Positions 10,968 to 20,328 of a stretch of DNA of 64,000 nucleotides are shown here, in pieces (position 1 is the first letter of the stretch; every line of letters begins with the position of its first letter). The position numbers were made by a program, and so were the translations under genes. The stretch spans positions 55,768-119,767 of the forward strand of contig CANJJB010000001.1 in NCBI GenBank assembly GCA_947474635.1. Direction: 5' to 3'. Under the pieces are notes generated by a model. It was not told where the DNA came from and searched no databases. It saw nothing but the letters and a program-made list of their open reading frames with translations. This DNA is from Parachlamydiales bacterium. Lineage in GTDB: Bacteria > Chlamydiota > Chlamydiia > Chlamydiales > Rhabdochlamydiaceae.

Positions 10968-11420
10968 TTAGTGAGAGCAGCTGCAAGAAGAGCAAGATTT
11001 AGAGAAGATCTCTTTTGGTTTAAAGAAAAAAGAGATTTCAATCTTGGCATTCTCTTCGCTATCAGAACCGTGAACGGCGTTACGATCGATGCTTTCTGCA
11101 AAATCTTTACGGATAGTGCCAGCTTCTGCATCTTTTGGGTTAGTTGCTCCCATGATTTGTCTATTTTTCAAAACAGCGTCTTCACCTTCGAGGACAGTCA
11201 CAAGAACAGGTCCTTCTGTCATGAAAGTTACGAGGTCGTTGTAAAAAGGTCTTTTAGCATGCACAGCATAAAAAGCTTGCGCTTCTTCTTTTGTAAGCCA
11301 GGCCATACGAGCTGCTACAATTTTAAGTCCTGCTTTTTCAAAGCGGGCTAAAATTTCTCCAATGTGCTTGCCTTTAACAGCATCTGGTTTAACGATCGAA
11401 AGTGTTTTTTGTTTTGTCAT
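10968..11420 (-). CDS. ndk: Nucleoside diphosphate kinase with Cys-rich C-terminal tail
   Basis: [38 protein letters not shown]; ends [11 protein letters not shown]. Confidence 0.96.
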   Translation of the reverse strand: MTKQKTLSIVKPDAVKGKHIGEILARFEKAGLKIVAARMAWLTKEEAQAFYAVHAKRPFYNDLVTFMTEGPVLVTVLEGEDAVLKNRQIMGATNPKDAEAGTIRKDFAESIDRNAVHGSDSEENAKIEISFFFKPKEIFSKSCSSCSCSH

Positions 11421-11487
11421 AATACCATTCCTTTTTTTAGCGAACCGTAGTATACTGTTTTACTAGATTTTTTGTCGATGGATACCA

Positions 11488-12579
11488 ATGACTGCCTACG
11501 GAAATTACCCCGATTTAACACGTGTTAAAAAGATCCTTGCCATCAAGCTACGCCATCATGGAGATGTCTTACTGTCATCTCCTGTTTTTACAAATTTAAA
11601 AAAAAATCTTCCCGAGGCGCAGGTAGATGCTTTTGTTTATAAAGACACGCTTCCCATCCTAGAGGGGCACCCAGCGATCTCTAACTTCTTTTTGTATGAT
11701 AGAGGATGGAAAAAACTCTCTTTTCTAGGAAAAATCAAAAAAGAACTTTCTCTTTTTAGAGAGATCAGAAAAAATAACTACGATCTAGTGATTAACCTTA
11801 CAGAGGGAGACAGAGGGGCACTTGCAGCTTTATTCTCAGGAGCAAAAATACGTGTCGGTATAGATCCTGAAAAAAATGGCTTTTTAGGAAAGAAACTGAT
11901 CTACACCCATATTGTTAAAAACTGTAAAACACCCAGACACACGGTAGAAAAAAATCTAGATGCTCTTCGCAAAATAGGCTTATTTCCTAAAGAAGAAGAA
12001 AGAGCTTTAACATTTCATATTCCACCTAAAGCAGTAAAAGAAGTTGAGACTCTTCTACAAGAAGTAAAAGTACTGCCAAAAAATTATATCCTTATTCATC
12101 CTGTTTCTAGATGGCGCTTTAAGTGCTCGCCTCCTTCTCTCATTGCAAATCTCATCAAACACCTACACGCGCAAAAAAAAACCATTGTGCTCTCATCAGG
12201 TCCCGATACTGTCGAGATGGAAATGTTAGAAGAGATCATCAAGCTCTCTCCTCCTGGCTCAACGATTAACCTTGGAGGAAAAGTTTCTCTGAAGGGTCTT
12301 GGCGCTCTTATTCAATTAAGTGAATGTGTGATCTCTGTTGACTCTGTTCCCTTGCACATCGCCTCAGCTCTTAAAGCGCCGCTTGTTGTGCTGTTTGGGC
12401 CTTCTTGCGAGCGTAATTGGGGTCCGTGGATGCACCCTCAAAGCAGAGTTGTATCCAAAACTATCTCTTGCAGACCCTGCCATATGGATGGATGTGGAGG
12501 AAGTAAAATGAGCGACTGCCTCTATTCACTTCCCTTAAAAAACATTCTCACAGCTGTTGAAGATTTATCGAGTCAATGA
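11488..12579 (+). CDS. Glycosyltransferase family 9 (WaaQ-like heptosyltransferase)
   Basis: KKILAIKLRHHGDVLLSSPVF...; SVDSVPLHIASALKAPLVVLFGPSCERNWGPW. Confidence 0.9.
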   Translation: MTAYGNYPDLTRVKKILAIKLRHHGDVLLSSPVFTNLKKNLPEAQVDAFVYKDTLPILEGHPAISNFFLYDRGWKKLSFLGKIKKELSLFREIRKNNYDLVINLTEGDRGALAALFSGAKIRVGIDPEKNGFLGKKLIYTHIVKNCKTPRHTVEKNLDALRKIGLFPKEEERALTFHIPPKAVKEVETLLQEVKVLPKNYILIHPVSRWRFKCSPPSLIANLIKHLHAQKKTIVLSSGPDTVEMEMLEEIIKLSPPGSTINLGGKVSLKGLGALIQLSECVISVDSVPLHIASALKAPLVVLFGPSCERNWGPWMHPQSRVVSKTISCRPCHMDGCGGSKMSDCLYSLPLKNILTAVEDLSSQ

Positions 12580-12798
12580 AAAAAAACCATTTATCAGAAC
12601 TGACAATAGACATCTTTGCTGACCTTGGATTAAAAAATGCTGAGGAGCTCAAAGCTCGTTCTGATCTTATATCGGAAGTGTTTAGGATGATTCGCAAAAG
12701 CAAACTTAGTCAAAAAAAAGTCGCTTATGACTGGAAAAATCAACGCCTTTAACCACGACACCTTGACAAGCTATCTTGCTTCTATGCAGAGCGCTTAA
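12576..12798 (+). pseudogene. Disrupted HigA-like XRE-family antitoxin remnant
   Basis: 58-aa frame MKKNHLSELTIDIFADLGLKNAEELKARSDLISEVFRMIRKSKLSQKKVAYDWKNQRL* (12576-12752); shifted frame then reads [24 protein letters not shown], resembling the HigA C-terminus; the ATG overlaps the upstream TGA. Confidence 0.65.
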
Positions 12799-13999
12799 CA
12801 AAAGGAGGCACTTTATCGACAACGCACTCTTTATCGACAATGACTTCTTTGATCGTAGGATCTGAAGGAGCTTCAAACATAATGTTCAATAATATGCCTT
12901 CCACAATCATGCGAAGAGCTCTTGCCCCTGTGCCTGCTTCTTTGGCTTTTTCTGCCATAGCTCTTAAGGCATCTTCGGTAAACTTGAGAGTGATGTTCTC
13001 TTCTTGGAAGAGTCTTTCGTATTGTTTTGTAATCGCATTCTTAGGCTCAGAAAGAATCTTGACAAGGTCTTCGATGGTCAATTCATTACAATTGACAATA
13101 CTATTAAACCTGCCAATGAATTCAGGGATGAGTCCAAATTGAATGAGATCTCCTGGCTCTACTTTAGAAAGGAGGTAATTGGTTTCGTGGATATCGAATG
13201 TGGCTGTCTCTGCTGCATCAAATCCGATCGTGCTTTTACCAAGACGTTTTGCAATGATCTTATCGAGGTGAACAAAAGCTCCGCCTACAATGAAGAGAAT
13301 ATTCTCTGTGTTAACTTTGATGTATTCTTGCTGAGGATGCTTTCTTCCTCCTTTAGGAGGAACGTTAGCAACCGTGCCTTCGACAATTTTTAAAAGAGCT
13401 TGCTGAACACCTTCTCCTGATACATCACGTGTGATAGAAACGTTAGATGTCGTTTTGCGGATCTTGTCGATCTCATCAACATAGATAATGCCCATCTCAG
13501 CTCTTGCTACGTCGTAGTCAGCTGCTTGTACAAGGCGAAGGATGATATTTTCTACGTCTTCTCCTACATAGCCAGCTTCTGTGAGCGTTGTAGCATCAGC
13601 AATCGCAAAAGGAACATCTAAGATCTTAGCAAGTGTGCGTGCCATGAGCGTTTTACCAGATCCTGTAGGGCCAAGTAAAAGAACATTGGACTTGCTGTAC
13701 TCAACATCATTGGTTGTGCTAAGAGCGCGGATTCTCTTGTAGTGATTATACACTGCAACAGCAATAGTTCTCTTGGCTTTTTCTTGCCCAATCACATACT
13801 CATCGAGTCTTGCTTTGATCTCTTTCGGCTTTAATAATTTCAATTCGTGGTGAACAGGTTTTTTTTCGATGATCTCAATGCAAAGACGCGCGCATTTATC
13901 ACAGATAAAAGCGTCGGGCCCTGAAATCAGTTTTTCAACTGCTTCTTCAGGGCGTCCACAAAAAGAACAATTAGCCGGAAGTTTCTCTTTCTTCGTCAT
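12782..13999 (-). CDS. clpX: ATP-dependent Clp protease ATP-binding subunit ClpX
   Basis: [18 protein letters not shown] zinc finger; [19 protein letters not shown]. Confidence 0.98.
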   Translation of the reverse strand: MTKKEKLPANCSFCGRPEEAVEKLISGPDAFICDKCARLCIEIIEKKPVHHELKLLKPKEIKARLDEYVIGQEKAKRTIAVAVYNHYKRIRALSTTNDVEYSKSNVLLLGPTGSGKTLMARTLAKILDVPFAIADATTLTEAGYVGEDVENIILRLVQAADYDVARAEMGIIYVDEIDKIRKTTSNVSITRDVSGEGVQQALLKIVEGTVANVPPKGGRKHPQQEYIKVNTENILFIVGGAFVHLDKIIAKRLGKSTIGFDAAETATFDIHETNYLLSKVEPGDLIQFGLIPEFIGRFNSIVNCNELTIEDLVKILSEPKNAITKQYERLFQEENITLKFTEDALRAMAEKAKEAGTGARALRMIVEGILLNIMFEAPSDPTIKEVIVDKECVVDKVPPFVKRSA

Positions 14000-14001
14000 C
14001 T

Positions 14002-14625
14002 TTATCCTATTTCTGCAAGTGCGGGCGCTGGCGCGCCTGGTAATTTAATGGGCTGCGTTGCAATTTTATCAATTAATCCGTACTTCAACGCTTCTCCCGG
14101 GTTCATAAAGAAGTCTCTTTCTGAATCTTCCAAGATCTTCTCTAATGCCTGTCCGGTTGTTTCGCTTAAGATGGTAGCACAGATTGTCTTTAATTTCAAA
14201 ATTTCTTCTGCTTGCAATTCAATATCTGAAGTTGTTCCACCCACGCCACCTGAAGGTTGGTGGACCATAATTCTACTATTTGGCAGAGCAAAACGTTTTC
14301 CTTTTGTTCCTGCTGCTAGAAGAAGAGCTCCCATGGAAGCTGCTTGTCCAAGGCAATATGTATTAATGTCAAAACCCATGAACTTCATCGTGTCATAAAT
14401 TGCAAGTCCTGCAGAAATATATCCTCCAGGAGAATTGATATAGAGATAGACGTCTTTTTTAGGATCTTCTGCTCTTAGAAAAAGTAATTGCGCAATGACA
14501 ACATTTGCCATAACATCGGTGATTTCAGTGCCAATAAAAATAATACGGTCTTTGAGAAGTCTCGAAAAGATGTCCATAGCGCGCTCGCCATGACTTGTCA
14601 TTTCAATTACATAAGGAACCATCAT
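14002..14625 (-). CDS. clpP: ATP-dependent Clp protease proteolytic subunit
   Basis: [49 protein letters not shown]. Confidence 0.98.
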   Translation of the reverse strand: MMVPYVIEMTSHGERAMDIFSRLLKDRIIFIGTEITDVMANVVIAQLLFLRAEDPKKDVYLYINSPGGYISAGLAIYDTMKFMGFDINTYCLGQAASMGALLLAAGTKGKRFALPNSRIMVHQPSGGVGGTTSDIELQAEEILKLKTICATILSETTGQALEKILEDSERDFFMNPGEALKYGLIDKIATQPIKLPGAPAPALAEIG

Positions 14626-14712
14626 ATAATATACCCCTTGTTTTAAGCTTGCGGGAGAGTGAAGCTACACCCACCCTTTAAGGAGAGAGTGCCGATCTAG
14701 ATTTTATTTTGC

Positions 14713-14885
14713 AATAGACATCTTGCGTATTAAGGGTTCGTCGATTTTGTGGATTATTTTGGCCGAATTTCAATTCCAATCGCAGGGGTCATATACGCCA
14801 TGGATATTACCCATGCGATTGGAATTGAAATTCGGCTCAAAAGAACCGCAAAATCGACAGAACCTTAATTACGCAAGATGTCTAA
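14713..14885. repeat. Long imperfect palindrome (~85 bp arms), tig-clpP intergenic
   Basis: agacatcttgcgtattaagggttcgtcgattttgtgg...ggccgaatttcaattccaatcgca is complementary to tgcgattggaattgaaattcggctc...ccgcaaaatcgacagaaccttaattacgcaagatgtct. Confidence 0.95.
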
Positions 14886-14889
14886 AGAA

Positions 14890-16254
14890 CTAATCAGTAA
14901 TCTTTGCATGCGAGATAATGAAATCTTCTGCCTTATCTAAAAGTAATCTAGAAAAAGCTTCTGCCTGGTGCATTTCATTTGCCTGCAGATTGTCATTCTG
15001 CGCTCTTCCTACCAAAAGATCTAAGAAAGTATCTTTTGCTGGCTCTGCATCGTTTGGCGAAAGCGAAATCTTTGCATCACCAAGAATCTTTCTGCAGAGA
15101 TAAAACATACGCACTGCTTTAGAGGATTGTTCTGCAACGGATTGAACTGTACGCTTTTGAAATTCAGGCGTCATGCTCTTCCAATACGCTTGAAACTCTG
15201 TATCTTGGAGGAGTTGATTAATACGGAAACGCGTCTCTCTATCTATAAGACTAAAAGGAATGTCAAAAGGATAGTTATTCATGAGCACTTCGCTGACCTG
15301 CTCACGCATTTTCTCTTTCACGTGATCATCCGCTTTCTTAGTAAGAAGTTTTTCAACTGATTTATACATCTCTTCGACAGAAAAAGAACCGACGGTTTTA
15401 GCAAAAGCATCTGTCAATTCAGGGATCTTAGCTTCTTGTACTTCTCTAATAGTTACGCGAACTTTTTTCTCGGTTAGTTCTTCTTTTTCTCTAGGTGAAG
15501 CATCTTCATCAGGAATGCTAATGCATTCTAAGACTTCTCCTGCTTTATGGCCTAGAATTAAATCTTTCATCCATTTTGCCATGGAGCGATCTTTCACTTC
15601 AAAACGGACTCCAGAAAAGAGTCCTACAGAAGGCTCTGTCTCTATCACATCGACATCGAGAAGAACAAAATGCCCCTCTTGGACGGGCTCTTCTTCAAGT
15701 TTTTTCCACTCGGCAAAAAATAATTGAACTTGTCTGATTGTTTCATTTATCTTATCGGGGTTAACTAAAGGGCGATCAACATTTTTTAAGGTGATATCTT
15801 GAGGGGTAATGGCAGGCACTGTCGGCTCTGTCTCAAAAGAAAGGATGAGATCTGCACCCTGTAAAGTACATTTTTGTACATCAAAAGAAACTTTAGGCTC
15901 TGGTTGGAGAACAGGAACTTCCGTTAACTTTAAACTTTCTTTGAAAGCTAAATCAGCAACTGACTTCTTCCACTGCTCATCTACTGCGCCTGAATATTTG
16001 CTTAAAACATACTCTTCAGAAGCCTTGCCCTTACGAAACCCTGGCTGAACAACTTCCTTTCCAACAAGCTTAACAGCCTGCTCTTGAGCCTTCTTAACAA
16101 GGGAAGGGGAGGCCTCAATTTTAAATTCCACTCGACAAGCAGGCTTGTAATGGACAAAAACACGTACCGCATCGTTTGCTCTTTCAAGAGCTGGTTCTGC
16201 GCTCTCCACAACGGATGCCTCTAACTCTTGAACTTCTTGCTTGTCTGTCATATA
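14890..16254 (-). CDS. tig: Trigger factor
   Basis: KPACRVEFKIEASPSLVKKAQEQAVKLVGKEVVQPGFRKGKAS; upstream of clpP-clpX; start placed at MTDKQEVQ. Confidence 0.93.
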   Translation of the reverse strand, partial: YMTDKQEVQELEASVVESAEPALERANDAVRVFVHYKPACRVEFKIEASPSLVKKAQEQAVKLVGKEVVQPGFRKGKASEEYVLSKYSGAVDEQWKKSVADLAFKESLKLTEVPVLQPEPKVSFDVQKCTLQGADLILSFETEPTVPAITPQDITLKNVDRPLVNPDKINETIRQVQLFFAEWKKLEEEPVQEGHFVLLDVDVIETEPSVGLFSGVRFEVKDRSMAKWMKDLILGHKAGEVLECISIPDEDASPREKEELTEKKVRVTIREVQEAKIPELTDAFAKTVGSFSVEEMYKSVEKLLTKKADDHVKEKMREQVSEVLMNNYPFDIPFSLIDRETRFRINQLLQDTEFQAYWKSMTPEFQKRTVQSVAEQSSKAVRMFYLCRKILGDAKISLSPNDAEPAKDTFLDLLVGRAQNDNLQANEMHQAEAFSRLLLDKAEDFIISHAKITD

Positions 16255-16280
16255 CTTATTCCTGCTAAAAATCATTCATA

Positions 16281-16351
16281 GCGGGCGATGAGGCTCGAAC
16301 TCACGACCCTCACGTTGGCAACGTGATGCTCTACCACTGAGCTACGCCCGC
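16281..16351 (-). tRNA. tRNA-Gly (GCC)
   Basis: Cloverleaf by eye: GCGGGCG acceptor, TCACG-TTGCCAA-CGTGA anticodon arm, TTCGAGC T-loop. Confidence 0.95.
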
Positions 16352-16561
16352 ATAGGAGACAAACTATATGATGGCAGAAACTTTTTTGGCAACACGATTT
16401 ATGCTATGGTTCCAAAAATATCGACTAAAACTTTACCAATCATTTATTTTCTAAAAGAGCAATTTCCCCTCTCTATCAACGACTCTGAAGGCGTCTCAAG
16501 TATCTTTTTTAACTTGCTTTTATATTCGGCTAACACTAAAACATTAGGATAGGTACGGAAG

Positions 16562-16951
16562 ATGTTAGAAAAGTATCTTGGGCAGTTGGTTGCAGATTTT
16601 AGACTTGATCCGCTCTCTCCTGTAGATGAACGCGGGTTGTTTTCCCTCAAGCTAAACAACGTTGAGGTTTCTCTAAAATATCTCGATCCGGGTGTTTATT
16701 TTCACTCAAAGATCGTGCAACTTCTTCCACAACATAAAAAAGAAGATGTCTTAGCCCTCCTTATGAAGGCCAATTTTCTAGGTCAAGGGACGGGCGGAAG
16801 TACAATAGGTCTAACGGAAGATGAAAGTTTCTTGACTCTCTCTTTAGGTTTGCCTTATGACATGAATTACAAAGAGTTTAAAGAAGCGTTAGAAGATTTC
16901 GTGAACTTTCTTGATTATTGGAAAGTAAAGCTCACATCTAAACAGGATTGA
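16562..16951 (+). CDS. T3S chaperone-like protein (CT663-type position)
   Basis: Small CesT/SycE-like protein (LDPLSPVDERGLFSLKLNNVEVSL...LGLPYDMNYKEFKEALEDFVNFLDYW) directly before CdsD. Confidence 0.75.
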   Translation: MLEKYLGQLVADFRLDPLSPVDERGLFSLKLNNVEVSLKYLDPGVYFHSKIVQLLPQHKKEDVLALLMKANFLGQGTGGSTIGLTEDESFLTLSLGLPYDMNYKEFKEALEDFVNFLDYWKVKLTSKQD

Positions 16952-16952
16952 A

Positions 16953-18650
16953 ATGACGGGATATTTTGTTGCAGAAGAAGGACCTTTAACGGGTCTTTTG
17001 ATTAAGTTGGAAGGAGGCAGTGAGTGGACTCTAGGTAGAGACTTAGATGAGTCCTCTTTTGTCTTGGAAGATCCCATGGTTTCTCGTCGCCATGTGATTT
17101 GCAAATCGACCCCTGAAGGTTACTTGCTTGAAAATTTAAGCACCGTCAATCCCGCCACGCAAAATGGAAAAATCATCGCAGAACCCGTCTGGTTGCAAGA
17201 AGGCGACATCATTCAGATCGGAAATACATTTTTCCGTTTCACCGAAATAGATCCTTCTATAGCAGAAAAGCCTCCTACGCTTGCTGATACAGAAGATCTC
17301 TCCTCACTAAACGTTACATCTCTTCCAGAAACGAGATGGATGATAAAAGTCGTATCCGGCCCGAATGCAGGCGCAGAATTCCACATGCAAAGAGGTTCTA
17401 GCTATACTCTTGGAAAAGATCCCGCCCTCTGTGATATTGTCTTTCAAGATTTAAGCGTCTCTAAGCAACACTCAAAAATCTTTCTAGATGACGAAGAATC
17501 TGTTTTCATTGAAGATCTTGGAAGCCGTAACGGCACTCTTGTCAATGGAAAATTAGCAGAGGGCAAACAAAAACTCTCCTCACAAGATTTAGTCTCTCTT
17601 GGTACAACCTCTTTCCTTGTCATCGACCACTCTCAGATCTTTGACACGATTATTTCAACGCCTACTGACTCTCCCTTCGCAAAAAAGCAGACTGCTACGG
17701 AGCTCGAGACAGTTGCTAAAGAGCCCATCAACATCAGAGAAATGGTCATCTCTAAAAGACATCTCGTCGTTGCCTCTTTTTTTGGACTGGTCATACTCCT
17801 ATCACTGGCCGGCATGCTCTCTCTTTTTCGCAGTGAAACAATGGCCCCTCCCGAAAAAAATGAGCAGCGCTATGTAGAAGAAATTGTTACCTCCTATCCA
17901 GGCGTCCAGTTCTTCTATAACCAAGGAAGCGGCAAGCTATTTTTAACAGGGCATGTCTTAACAGCTGTTGAACAACAAGAATTGCTCTACCAAATACGCG
18001 GACTTCCTTTCTTAAAAGATATTGAAAACAACGTCGTTATCGATGAATGCGTCTGGCAAAACATGAACGCTCTTTTGTCTACGAACGCAGATTTTCAAGG
18101 AATTTCTATATACTCCTCAAAGCCAGGCCATTTCATGGTGCGCGGCTACCTCCAAACACCTGAACAAATTCAATCGCTTACCGACTATCTCAACATGAAC
18201 TTCCCCTACCTTGACAGGTTAGAAAATGAAGTCGTTGTAGAAAGCAACCTACTCACGCAGATTGAAAGCCTCTTAACAGAAAAAGGCTTCAATAACGTCG
18301 CTTACCAACTCACAGATGGGGATTTAGTTCTCTCTGGAAGAGTCGATGGCAAAGACACAAAAGAATTCGAGCATCTTGTAATGGAAGTAAAAGGGTTTAG
18401 GGGCATTAGAGCGCTAAAAAACTATGTCGTTTACACAAATGAAGACAGCTCTTTAGTTGACCTTTCGAGCAAATATAAAGTAATGGGTTTTTCCAAAAAA
18501 GATGGAGAAAACCATTATGTTGTTGTCAATGGCAGGATCTTATCTGTAGGCGATCACCTCGATGGAATGCTCGTTGCTGCTATCCAAATAAATATGATCT
18601 TGCTCGAAAAAGATGGCTTAAAATTTAAGATTAACTACAATCTGCAATAA
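16953..18650 (+). CDS. sctD: T3S inner-membrane ring protein CdsD/SctD with two FHA domains
   Basis: Two FHA motifs (WTLGRDLDESSFVLEDPMVSRRHV; YTLGKDPALCDIVFQDLSVSKQHSKI..LGSRNGTLVNG), one TM helix, BON-like repeats. Confidence 0.93.
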   Translation: MTGYFVAEEGPLTGLLIKLEGGSEWTLGRDLDESSFVLEDPMVSRRHVICKSTPEGYLLENLSTVNPATQNGKIIAEPVWLQEGDIIQIGNTFFRFTEIDPSIAEKPPTLADTEDLSSLNVTSLPETRWMIKVVSGPNAGAEFHMQRGSSYTLGKDPALCDIVFQDLSVSKQHSKIFLDDEESVFIEDLGSRNGTLVNGKLAEGKQKLSSQDLVSLGTTSFLVIDHSQIFDTIISTPTDSPFAKKQTATELETVAKEPINIREMVISKRHLVVASFFGLVILLSLAGMLSLFRSETMAPPEKNEQRYVEEIVTSYPGVQFFYNQGSGKLFLTGHVLTAVEQQELLYQIRGLPFLKDIENNVVIDECVWQNMNALLSTNADFQGISIYSSKPGHFMVRGYLQTPEQIQSLTDYLNMNFPYLDRLENEVVVESNLLTQIESLLTEKGFNNVAYQLTDGDLVLSGRVDGKDTKEFEHLVMEVKGFRGIRALKNYVVYTNEDSSLVDLSSKYKVMGFSKKDGENHYVVVNGRILSVGDHLDGMLVAAIQINMILLEKDGLKFKINYNLQ

Positions 18651-18668
18651 ACATGAGAGGTAATTTTT

Positions 18669-18905
18669 ATGTACGGTCTTGAAAAGAATCCAAAAGCAAA
18701 CTTCGAGATGGATCTCGAAAAAGATTTAAAAAAAGATCCTGCTAAAGCACGTGGGATGATTAAAAATGTTGAAGAAAAAATACAAGAAATCAAAGGACTC
18801 CTGCGAGAAGGCTCTAAGGGATCTGATTTTGACAACTTGGGAACTCTGCTGCACGGCTACTCAGCTATGCTGAAAGTTTTAAACAAATTTGCAAGTAAAA
18901 AATAA
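18669..18905 (+). CDS. T3S small protein (CdsE-like, CT665 position)
   Basis: Small helical ORF between CdsD and CdsF. Confidence 0.75.
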   Translation: MYGLEKNPKANFEMDLEKDLKKDPAKARGMIKNVEEKIQEIKGLLREGSKGSDFDNLGTLLHGYSAMLKVLNKFASKK

Positions 18906-18917
18906 GGATTTAAAGTC

Positions 18918-19163
18918 ATGATTTCTAATTGGTGTACACTATCTTTCGGGGACCTCATCCAATCGTATGGAAGAGTTCAAAGTCAGCTAACCCAGCAAGT
19001 TAAACATCTAGCCAGTCACCCTTCTAGTGCCCAACCTGGTAGGTTTTTGCTACTGCAATTCCAGATGAGTCAGGTGACTCAAATTGGAGATTCCATCTCT
19101 AACTTGATTTCACAAGTGCAGTCGATGATCAACGTCTCTGTCAGAAACCAAAAAGGTGGATAA
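18918..19163 (+). CDS. sctF: T3S needle subunit CdsF/SctF-like
   Basis: 81-aa helical protein in needle position (MSQVTQIGDSISNLISQVQSMINVSVRNQKGG). Confidence 0.78.
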   Translation: MISNWCTLSFGDLIQSYGRVQSQLTQQVKHLASHPSSAQPGRFLLLQFQMSQVTQIGDSISNLISQVQSMINVSVRNQKGG

Positions 19164-19206
19164 TTTTTAAAGTTTTTACGTTTATTAAAAAAACAAGGAT
19201 ACGTTT

Positions 19207-19665
19207 ATGGGACAACTCCAAAAATATAAAGATGATTTTACTCTGCTACTCGAAAGTGGCTTTATAGCTGCTGGTCACGCTGAAGAAGATTCCGCTCTTA
19301 AGCTCTTCAAAGCATCCCAGCTTTTAAAACCAGAGAACACTCTGCCAAAGATTGGCTTTGGGTATATCCATTTATTAAAGCTAGAGCTCAAACAAGCCTG
19401 CCACTCATTCGAAGAAGTCTTAAAAAAAGAACCTTCTAATGACATGTGTAAAGCACTACTTGGTCTTAGCCAATCGCTCTCTATCAAAGAAGTCGATAAA
19501 GGGGAAAAACTCCTACTCGATGCTTTGAAAAATTCCGATGATAAGTCCGTGAAAAGCATGGCATCAACGGCAATTGAATTCATTGAAAAATTTGTCAAAA
19601 AATCCCCTTCGCCCGCACAAGGAGCGCCATCAGCTCCTACTAAGAAGAAAAAGGGTAAAGCATGA
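19207..19665 (+). CDS. T3S TPR chaperone (CdsG-like, CT667 position)
   Basis: TPR-like protein (LKLFKASQLLKPENTLPKIGFGYIHLLKLELKQACHSFEEVLKKEPSN) in conserved position. Confidence 0.75.
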   Translation: MGQLQKYKDDFTLLLESGFIAAGHAEEDSALKLFKASQLLKPENTLPKIGFGYIHLLKLELKQACHSFEEVLKKEPSNDMCKALLGLSQSLSIKEVDKGEKLLLDALKNSDDKSVKSMASTAIEFIEKFVKKSPSPAQGAPSAPTKKKKGKA

Positions 19666-20300
19666 TCTCAAAGCCAGAAGACATTTCCGGTGCTCAGCCT
19701 GTTAAGCGCATTGGGGACGATCAGCCCTTAAAGGGAACCCCTAATGAATCTTTTCAGACTTATATGGACAAAGCTGCGCAGCAGGCCACGCCCGCACAAA
19801 AGCCGCCTGCTGTCTCTCCCTTTGATCTGGCTCATGGGGGGACGCCTGTTACGCAAGGCGCAAATATCGACACCTTGCTTACGCAAGCCAAGTCTGCCCA
19901 AACAACCCTGGGAGATATCAGCTCACAACTGAACACCAAAAATCTCAAGCTGAAACAATCACAGCGCTATATCCTTCGCAACAAATTAGGCGATGCCAAT
20001 TCGATGCTCAAAGCTGCAAATGTAAAAGCTGGCGGAGAGATCCCTCCTCCTCCTACAGCCTCTACTAGTGGCGGAATCATCGGTAAATTCCTTGACTTTG
20101 TCAGTGAAGGACAAAGCCATGTGAATGCCATCCAAAAACAGCTCGTTGCCATGAAAGAAAAAGGTGATAATTTAAATCCCGCCGACTTTCTCGGTATGCA
20201 ATTAAAGCTCGGGCACGCTCAACAAGAAATTGAATACGCCTCTATCATGCTCTCTAAAGCTGTCGAAGACATGAAAATGCTCTTCAATATACAGCTGTAG
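19662..20300 (+). CDS. T3S-associated protein (CT668 position)
   Basis: Position and helical C-terminus; start overlaps upstream stop. Confidence 0.7.
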   Translation: MISKPEDISGAQPVKRIGDDQPLKGTPNESFQTYMDKAAQQATPAQKPPAVSPFDLAHGGTPVTQGANIDTLLTQAKSAQTTLGDISSQLNTKNLKLKQSQRYILRNKLGDANSMLKAANVKAGGEIPPPPTASTSGGIIGKFLDFVSEGQSHVNAIQKQLVAMKEKGDNLNPADFLGMQLKLGHAQQEIEYASIMLSKAVEDMKMLFNIQL

Positions 20301-20328
20301 TGGTATACTCTGGATTCCGGAGATTCTC

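Noticed and set aside
10808-11131. ORF 107 aa overlapping the ndk 3' end
   Set aside because: Out-of-frame shadow of ndk; ndk itself is intact
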